Positions 59,025 through 64,000 of a stretch of DNA of 64,000 bases are shown piece by piece. The DNA is from Roseomonas aeriglobus. Its GTDB lineage: Bacteria > Pseudomonadota > Alphaproteobacteria > Sphingomonadales > Sphingomonadaceae. Numbering within the stretch: position 1 is the stretch's first letter; the number at the start of each line of letters is the position of its first letter. Both the position numbers and the translations under genes were made by a program. Under the pieces are notes generated by a model that worked only from the letters and a program-made list of their open reading frames with translations, searched no databases and had not been told where the DNA came from. The stretch covers positions 434,001 through 498,000 of the forward strand of contig JAFHKN010000002.1 of the NCBI GenBank assembly GCA_016937575.1, read 5' to 3'.

Positions 59025-60032
59025 TCATCGCCGAACGTCGAACCCACCCTCAAAGAACCCGTCGATATCGGCTTGTCGGAACAGGCTGAGATCACCCGGC
59101 AGCGAATGCTTGAGCGCGGTGAGCGCCAGACCCGTCCGCGCGACGTCCTCTAGCGCCAACCCCTGCCGCAAACCGTGCAGGATGCCGCTGGCGAAGGCAT
59201 CGCCCGCACCGATCCGGTCGACGATCCCGGTAATCAGCGCTTCCTCGGTCTGCAGCCCGCGTTCGCGGGTGTCGACGCGGGCGGACACGCGGTTGCGGTC
59301 GGCGTCGTCGGCGTGCCGCGCGGTCGAGGCGATGAATTGCAGCTTGGGGAAATGCGCGAAGGCGGCCTCCGCTGCTTCACGACGCCGCTCCGGCCCGTCG
59401 CCGTGGAAGGTTTCGCCGAGCAGCAGCGAGACGTCGCGGTGGTTGCCGAACAGGACGTCGGCATGGGCGATCAGCTTGGTCAGCGTCTCGCGGGGCGAAC
59501 TGTCCCATGCGTCCCACAGCCGCGCGCGGTAATTGCCGTCGAACGACACCGGCACGCCCAGTCGCGTTGCCGCCTGCGCCGCGGCGATCGCCGCCTCGGT
59601 GCCGTTCGGCCCCAGCGCCGGCGTGATGCCCGACAGGTGCAGCCGGTCGGCACCGGCTAGCAGCGTATCCCAGTCCCAGGCATCGGCGGGCGCGGTGGCG
59701 AAGGCCGAATGGGCGCGGTCGTACAACACGTCGGTCGGGCGGAAGCCGGCGCCGGTGGTCGCGAAGTAGAAACCCATCCGCCCGTCGCGACGCTGGATGT
59801 GGCGCGTATCGACGCCGAACCCGCGCAACGTCGTGATCGCGGCATCGCCCAGGCCGTTGGCGGGCAGGGCGCTGACGATGGCGGTGTCGTGGCCCAGGCG
59901 GGCGAGCTGGGTGACGACATTCGCTTCGGCGCCTGCGACCCACACGTCGAGTTTCGGCGTCTGAAGCAACAGCTCGCGCCCCGGCGGCGACATCCGCAGC
60001 ATGATTTCGCCGAAGGCTACGAACCTGCCCAT
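59025..60032 (-). CDS. kdgK: 2-keto-3-deoxygluconate kinase (PfkB family)
   Basis: A 335-residue PfkB sugar kinase. Markers: GEIMLRMSPPGRELLLQT near 7, WVAGAEANVVTQLARLGHDTAIVSALPANGLGDAA near 33, and the catalytic signature DRIGAGDAFASGILHG near 268. Genome position beside kduD and kduI makes 2-keto-3-deoxygluconate the probable substrate, giving KDPG for cleavage to pyruvate and glyceraldehyde phosphate. ATG 60032 with GGAGG eight bases upstream is better than the GTG at 60038. Confidence 0.88.
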   Translation of the reverse strand: MGRFVAFGEIMLRMSPPGRELLLQTPKLDVWVAGAEANVVTQLARLGHDTAIVSALPANGLGDAAITTLRGFGVDTRHIQRRDGRMGFYFATTGAGFRPTDVLYDRAHSAFATAPADAWDWDTLLAGADRLHLSGITPALGPNGTEAAIAAAQAATRLGVPVSFDGNYRARLWDAWDSSPRETLTKLIAHADVLFGNHRDVSLLLGETFHGDGPERRREAAEAAFAHFPKLQFIASTARHADDADRNRVSARVDTRERGLQTEEALITGIVDRIGAGDAFASGILHGLRQGLALEDVARTGLALTALKHSLPGDLSLFRQADIDGFFEGGFDVRR

Positions 60033-60049
60033 TGCCACCCCTCCATTGT

Positions 60050-60144
60050 CGTCATCCCCGCGGAGGCGGGGATCAATTCTGGCTGAAGTTCGTGAGTCTC
60101 AGGTCATTCAGCGGCGATTGATCCCTGCCTTCGCGGGGATGACG
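60050..60144. repeat. palindromic repeat, family C copy 1
   Basis: Inverted repeat: CGTCATCCCCGCGGAGGCGG on the left, CTGCCTTCGCGGGGATGACG on the right, about 40 bases apart. It lies between kdgK and kduD on the same strand. Two more copies stand at 60921 and 62039. Confidence 0.8.
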
Positions 60145-60155
60145 TTATAACCTTG

Positions 60156-60908
60156 TCAGCGCGCCAGCCAGCCGCCGTCGACCGCCAGAATATGTCCTTG
60201 GACGTAATCCGCCGCGCGGCTCGCCAGGAACACCGCCGCTCCGCCCAAGTCGCTCGGGTCACCCCAGCGGCCCGCCGGGATGCGGTCGACGATCGCCTTG
60301 TTACGGACCTCGTCCGCCTGCAGCGCGGCGGTGTTGTTCGTCGCGATATAGCCCGGCGCGATGGCGTTCACGTTGACGCCCCTGGTCGCCCATTCATTGG
60401 CCAGCAGCTTGGTAACGCCCGCGATGCCTGACTTGGACGCAGCGTAGCTCGGCACGCGGATGCCGCCCTGGAAGGTCAACATCGAGGCGATGTTGATGAT
60501 CTTGCCGCCGCCATTCGCGATCATGTGCTTGCCCGCCGCCTGGCACAGGAAGAACACCGACTTCAGATTGGTGTCGACGACCGCGTCCCAATCCTCCTCG
60601 GTGAAGTCGACCGCGTCCGCGCGGCGGATGATGCCGGCGTTGTTGACCAGGATGTGGAGGCCGCCCAGCTTCTCGACCGTCTCGTCGACCACGCGCTGCA
60701 CGGGCTCGATCGTCGACAGATCGGCCGACACGATCTCGGCCTTGCGGCCCATCGCGCGGACCTGTTCGACGGTATCGGTCGCGGCCGAGCGGCCGACGGC
60801 GGCGATGTCGGCGCCCGCGGCGGCGAGCGCCAGCGCGATCGCCTGGCCGATGCCGGTGTTCGCACCGGTGACGACCGCGACGCGGCCCGTAAGGTCGAAG
60901 GGATTCAT
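60156..60908 (-). CDS. kduD: 2-dehydro-3-deoxy-D-gluconate 5-dehydrogenase
   Basis: A 250-residue SDR that reduces 2,5-diketo-3-deoxygluconate to 2-keto-3-deoxygluconate in pectin and uronate breakdown. Cofactor motif TGANTGIGQAIALAL near residue 15, NNAGIIRR near 89, catalytic Ser-Tyr-x-x-x-Lys in INIASMLTFQGGIRVPSYAASKSG near 138-160. AAGGAAG before ATG 60908 and the neighbours kduI and kdgK fix the start and assignment. Confidence 0.93.
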   Translation of the reverse strand: MNPFDLTGRVAVVTGANTGIGQAIALALAAAGADIAAVGRSAATDTVEQVRAMGRKAEIVSADLSTIEPVQRVVDETVEKLGGLHILVNNAGIIRRADAVDFTEEDWDAVVDTNLKSVFFLCQAAGKHMIANGGGKIINIASMLTFQGGIRVPSYAASKSGIAGVTKLLANEWATRGVNVNAIAPGYIATNNTAALQADEVRNKAIVDRIPAGRWGDPSDLGGAAVFLASRAADYVQGHILAVDGGWLAR

Positions 60909-60920
60909 GTCACTTCCTTG

Positions 60921-61001
60921 CGTCATCCCCGCGAAGGCGGGGATCCAGAGTCACGAGCGAGCCGCGTGGGGCCCTGGAACCCCGCCTTCGCGGGGATGGC
61001 G
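60921..61001. repeat. palindromic repeat, family C copy 2
   Basis: CGTCATCCCCGCGAAGGCGG on the left, CCCGCCTTCGCGGGGATGGC on the right; between kduD and kduI. Nearly the same as the copy at 60050. Confidence 0.8.
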
Positions 61002-61014
61002 TATCGGCTTCGCC

Positions 61015-61857
61015 TCACGCCAGCTGGCAGATGTCCAGCACGTTCATGTCGGTGTAATCCTGGTTCTCACCGGCCATCGCCCAGATGAACGCATAGGCCT
61101 TGGTGCCGGCGCCCATATGGATCGACCACGGCGGCGAAATGATCGATTCCTCGTTCGCGACGACGATGTGCCGCGTCGCTTCGCCTTCGCCCATGAAGTG
61201 CATCACGCGGTCGGTGTCGACATTGTCGAGCTCGAAGTAGAAATAGATTTCGCTGCGGCGCTCGTGGATGTGCGGGGGCATCGTGTTCCACACGCTGCCC
61301 GGCTTCAGCACGGTCAGGCCCATCACCAGCTGCGCCGAATCGCACACGCCCGGGATGACCAGCTGATAGATGCTGCGCTCGTTCGATTCCTCCAGGCTGC
61401 CGCGGTCGAGCCGGTTGGCGTCGGCAATCGACAGCTTGCGGGTCTGGAACGCCTTATGCGCCGGGCACGACGCGAGGTAGAAGCGGGCGCCGTCGCCCGA
61501 AAACTGGACGTCCTTCGCGCCCATCGTGACGTACAGGCAATCCTTGTTGCCCAGCTCGAAGCTTTCGCCATCGACGGTCACGGTGCCGGTCGCCTGGCCG
61601 ACGTTGACGATCGCCAGCTCGCGACGCTCGAGGAAGGGGTGGCCCTTGGCCGATGCCGGCTCTTCCTGGTCGGGCAGCTTGACCGACCCGGTCGCGACCG
61701 CGACGCCGCCGATCACGAAACGGTCGGCATGGGTATAGTTCAGCACGCATTCGCCGTCGCGGAACAGACCCTGGATCAGATAGCGGTCACGCAGTTCGTC
61801 GTTCGAGACGCACTCCATCATGTCGGGGTGGGTGGCGTAATAGGTGCGGTCGAACAT
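61015..61857 (-). CDS. kduI: 4-deoxy-L-threo-5-hexosulose-uronate ketol-isomerase
   Basis: A 280-residue KduI, converting 5-keto-4-deoxyuronate, the open form of the pectate lyase product, to 2,5-diketo-3-deoxygluconate. Markers: [43 protein letters not shown] near 50-95, the metal site [17 protein letters not shown] near 191-207, and [27 protein letters not shown] near 240. First gene of the kdu run; a LacI-type operator precedes it. Confidence 0.95.
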   Translation of the reverse strand: MFDRTYYATHPDMMECVSNDELRDRYLIQGLFRDGECVLNYTHADRFVIGGVAVATGSVKLPDQEEPASAKGHPFLERRELAIVNVGQATGTVTVDGESFELGNKDCLYVTMGAKDVQFSGDGARFYLASCPAHKAFQTRKLSIADANRLDRGSLEESNERSIYQLVIPGVCDSAQLVMGLTVLKPGSVWNTMPPHIHERRSEIYFYFELDNVDTDRVMHFMGEGEATRHIVVANEESIISPPWSIHMGAGTKAYAFIWAMAGENQDYTDMNVLDICQLA

Positions 61858-61887
61858 GACGGGGCTCTCCGAAAAAGATCGCGGTTC

Positions 61888-61902
61888 TGGTAACCGGTGT
61901 CA
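61888..61902. promoter_or_regulatory. LacI-type operator, kduI side
   Basis: TGGTAACCGGTGTCA, centred on CCGG, 31-45 bases before the kduI start. It matches the pectate lyase site at 14 of 15 positions. Confidence 0.65.
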
Positions 61903-62038
61903 GGGTGTAACTCAAGCGCCGCGCCGGCGATGCGGCGTGTGCGCAGATGATGCGATAGGCATCCATATGCTGGTATCGTGAAAATGCAACGACGGTGCGT
62001 CGATACGGATATGTCGGGTATTCGAAGGTTGAGAGATT

Positions 62039-62130
62039 GGCGTTCCCCGGCGAAGGCCGGCCCAGGTGCGAGCGGTCGCCGATTAGTTCAAACAGGTGGC
62101 AACGGGACCCCGGCCTTCGCCGGGGACGCC
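62039..62130. repeat. palindromic repeat, family C copy 3
   Basis: GGCGTTCCCCGGCGAAGGCC on the left and GGCCTTCGCCGGGGACGCC on the right; diverged from the other two copies but the same plan. Between kduI and the M28 peptidase, nine bases after its end region. Confidence 0.75.
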
Positions 62131-62158
62131 AGTGACATCATGCGCCGCTGGCCGAACC

Positions 62159-63457
62159 TTACCGCCGCGGCGCGCGACCGGCGAAGGTGACCAGGCTCTC
62201 CGCCCCGTCCGCGCCGACCGCGGCGACTCCGACGAAGTGATCGTCGACCGGCACCTCCTTCAACACCGTCGTCGTCGCGCCCGTCACCGTCCGCGCGTCC
62301 TGCCACGTCTGCGCGTCGTTGCGTCGCCACACGACCTTGTACGCCGTGGCACCCGGCACCGGCGCCCAGCTGACCGTCGTATCGCGCGACAGCGCACCGG
62401 CGATCGTCACGCCCATCGGCGCCGCCGGCGCGGCGGCGAGCTGGCCGAGCGCGGAGATGTTCACCGCAGCGACCTTCGCCAGATAGTCGAAGTCCATCGC
62501 TTCGGGCAGATCGCCGTACTCGCGGCCGTTTTCGGTGCGGACGTTCTGGTGCTGGCGATCCCAGTTCTCGCCGCCTGACGTGAATCGCACCGCCGGATAG
62601 CCGAGCGCCAGGAACGGTTCGTGATCCCCGCCACGACCGAAGCGGTCCGGGCGGCGGTCGACGAAGACGTCGAACTTGCCCGGCAGGGCGTCGGCGACCT
62701 TGTCTATGTATTTCGCGAGCGCGCGGCTGGGGCCGTCGTCCTCGCTGCCGTCCATCCGCCGCGTCATCTGGTCGACCAGGCTGTCGGCGGCGCGCACGCC
62801 TTCGGAGAAGACGCGGACGCGGTCGCCGGTCCTCACGCCGCCCTGGCTGATCGCATTGCCGACGATGTCGTTGTTCAGCATCGCGCTGACCTGCCACCCG
62901 CGCGCCTTGACCGTATCGGCGAGCAGCGTCGCGCCCCACAGGCCCTGTTCCTCGCCCGAGAACACGGCATAGATGATCGTCGCGGCGAACTTTTTCTTCG
63001 ACAGGATGCGCGCCGCCTCCAGCACCACCGCCACGCCCGAGGCGTCGTCGTTGGCGCCCGGCGCGTCGGAGGTGAAGTCCATCACGTCGCTCGGCATCGA
63101 ATCGATGTGCCCGCCGATGATGACGACGCGGTTCGGGTCGGTGCCTGGCTGGATCCCCAGCACATCCTCGATGATGACGCCATTCGGCGCGCGCGGGCCG
63201 GTGAAGCGCCGCGACAGCCGCTCGACCGTCAGGCAGCCGTTGCAGCCGGCGGCGATCTTTCGAAACTCGGCCGCGGCCCAATCGCGTGCCGCGCCGATCC
63301 CGCGCTTCGGATCGGTCGTCGACGACAGCGAATGCCGCGTCCCGAAACCGGCAAGCGTGCGCACCGTCGCCTCCAGCCGGCCGGGGGAGGGGCGGTCCTG
63401 CGCGACGGCAGGTAACGGAGCGAGAACGGCGGCGAGCGCGAGCATGTGACGGATCAT
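62159..63457 (-). CDS. exported M28 family peptidase
   Basis: A 432-residue aminopeptidase-like zinc enzyme with signal peptide (cleavage near residue 19, PAVAQ). Metal ligands are in VVIIGGHIDSM near 112 (H, D), ANDDASGVAVVLEAARIL near 135 (D), YAVFSGEEQGLWG near 161 (catalytic and metal Glu), and GRGGDHEPFLALGYPAVRFT near 275 (His). A C-terminal fibronectin-like domain occupies about 340-430 (VSWAPVPGATAYKVVW). It lies at the edge of the pectin locus and its link to it is uncertain. Confidence 0.9.
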   Translation of the reverse strand: MIRHMLALAAVLAPLPAVAQDRPSPGRLEATVRTLAGFGTRHSLSSTTDPKRGIGAARDWAAAEFRKIAAGCNGCLTVERLSRRFTGPRAPNGVIIEDVLGIQPGTDPNRVVIIGGHIDSMPSDVMDFTSDAPGANDDASGVAVVLEAARILSKKKFAATIIYAVFSGEEQGLWGATLLADTVKARGWQVSAMLNNDIVGNAISQGGVRTGDRVRVFSEGVRAADSLVDQMTRRMDGSEDDGPSRALAKYIDKVADALPGKFDVFVDRRPDRFGRGGDHEPFLALGYPAVRFTSGGENWDRQHQNVRTENGREYGDLPEAMDFDYLAKVAAVNISALGQLAAAPAAPMGVTIAGALSRDTTVSWAPVPGATAYKVVWRRNDAQTWQDARTVTGATTTVLKEVPVDDHFVGVAAVGADGAESLVTFAGRAPRR

Positions 63458-63627
63458 GGGCCAGGGTTGTTGCCGAGTTTGCGTTGCGGCTCAAGGGGAT
63501 GCGGCGAGCGGGGACGGCCGCGTCCTCTGTGCGCGCGCGACGGGGGGGGCGCGCGACGCCAGCGGGGCTCGCAGAGTCCGTGCCCAGCGACCATATCCCA
63601 ATCCCCATCCCCAAGCGTTGGTCCAGG

Positions 63628-64000
63628 ATGCCCCTGCCTACCGCCCTCGCCAAAGCCCTGAAGTCCCGCATCGTCGGCGAGGTTCGCGGCGCCATCAACG
63701 GCACGCCGGCGCCCCCGACGCCGATCAACCCACGAAACCTGCCCGGCTATTTCCCCGAAGGCAGCGTCATCCGTCGCGTCCATGGCGATCCGACCGCAAT
63801 GCTGATCGGCGGAGTCACCGCCCTGCTACTCCAGATGCTTCATCCGAAGGTACTGGCGGGAGTGTGGGATCACTCCAACTTCCGCGCCGACATGCGGGGT
63901 CGCCTGCACCGGACCGCGCGGTTCATCGCCGTGACGACCTATGGCGCGCGCGAGGATGCCGATGCGATCGTCGCCCGGGTGAACCAGATCCACCGCGTGG
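63628..64000 (+). CDS. MpaB family oxygenase (DUF2236), 3' end cut by window
   Basis: The open frame from ATG 63628 to the window end encodes 124 residues of an MpaB/DUF2236 family protein, related to the latex-clearing Lcp-type haem oxygenases. The family's DPTAMLIGGVTALLLQMLHPKVLAGVWDHSNFRADMRGRLHRTARFIAVTTYGAREDADAIVARVNQIH is at residues about 55-120. No stop is reached inside the window. Function unknown in sphingomonads. Confidence 0.85.
   Translation, partial: MPLPTALAKALKSRIVGEVRGAINGTPAPPTPINPRNLPGYFPEGSVIRRVHGDPTAMLIGGVTALLLQMLHPKVLAGVWDHSNFRADMRGRLHRTARFIAVTTYGAREDADAIVARVNQIHRV

Larger units (their letters stand above)
61858..62158. other. 301-base gap: operator plus palindromic repeat, no gene
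   Basis: The stretch between kduI and the M28 peptidase holds the TGGTAACCGGTGTCA operator near its kduI end (61888), then unremarkable sequence, then the family C palindrome (62039-62130). The only open frame found (61978-62190, plus) reads through the palindrome and is not a plausible gene. Confidence 0.7.

Noticed and set aside
61978..62190. 70-residue plus-strand frame with PAFAGDAS
   Set aside because: Reads through a family C palindrome; the PAFAG phrase is a common artefact of this repeat.
62088..63728. 546-residue minus-strand frame around the M28 peptidase
   Set aside because: Different frame of the peptidase gene; the +0 frame carries the metal motifs and signal peptide.
1..64000. 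CRISPR array, prophage, insertion sequence or integrative element
   Set aside because: No direct-repeat array, transposase, integrase or phage gene was seen; the repeats present are palindromic intergenic elements.

Overview
This window is about 64 kb of GC-rich chromosomal DNA from an alphaproteobacterium, most likely a sphingomonad (Sphingomonas or a close relative). The support is gene content and order: gmk with a DUF808 gene, ATP12, a TrcR/DUF1013 gene, DUF1192, UbiK, DUF4142, a large TonB-dependent receptor beside a carbohydrate locus, and very small intergenic gaps carrying palindromic elements. There are no rRNA genes, prophage, insertion sequences or CRISPR arrays. Most of the window is ordinary core chromosome. 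Species-level identity cannot be read from it.

Layout. 0-10 kb: gmk (cut by the window edge), DUF808, tRNA-Pro(CGG), a pnuC/NadR-like pair for nicotinamide riboside salvage, a Zur/Fur regulator with a His-rich start, ATP12, a HAD phosphatase, PaiB, an RluA-type pseudouridine synthase overlapping crcB, and two uncharacterised envelope proteins. 9.5-18 kb: manA, bamD, tlyA, tspO, ubiK, ybjN, proC, a hemerythrin protein, a MarR regulator, ilvE, tRNA-Gln(TTG), a nucleoside deaminase and a 61-residue helix-hairpin-helix protein. 18-26 kb: a four-gene minus-strand operon (SRPBCC protein, zinc alcohol dehydrogenase, DUF4142, SDR), then a divergent pair of two-domain fusion genes (GH1-like hydrolase + RmlD-like reductase; glycosyltransferase + UDP-galactopyranose mutase). 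Sequences resembling general-stress-response (EcfG) promoters lie before the operon and in the divergent gap. 26-38 kb: queA, cyclophilin, coaD, ispA, xseB, succinate-semialdehyde dehydrogenase, a ParDE-type toxin-antitoxin pair, an acyl-CoA ligase, a diguanylate cyclase, clpA and DUF1192. 38-50 kb: quinone oxidoreductase, a YqiJ/flotillin pair, an LpxH-like phosphoesterase with a glycosyltransferase, trcR, dienelactone hydrolase, GST, several unknown membrane or secreted proteins, and UDP-glucose dehydrogenase.

50-63.5 kb is a pectin-utilisation locus: TonB-dependent receptor, pectate lyase, secreted cupin, a TPR metallopeptidase-like protein, a carboxylesterase, kdgK, kduD, kduI and an M28 peptidase. 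Three near-identical palindromes (core TGACACCGGT) stand before the receptor, the lyase and kduI, so a single LacI-type repressor probably controls uptake, cleavage and catabolism together. The regulator is not in the window. The window ends inside an MpaB-family oxygenase gene.

The intergenic DNA holds at least four classes of palindromic element: a 120-base family with four copies, a 231-base long inverted repeat, a family of about 80-95 bases sitting in three consecutive gaps of the kdgK-kduD-kduI-peptidase run, and single copies of others. One of them appears to supply the ribosome binding site of a gene.
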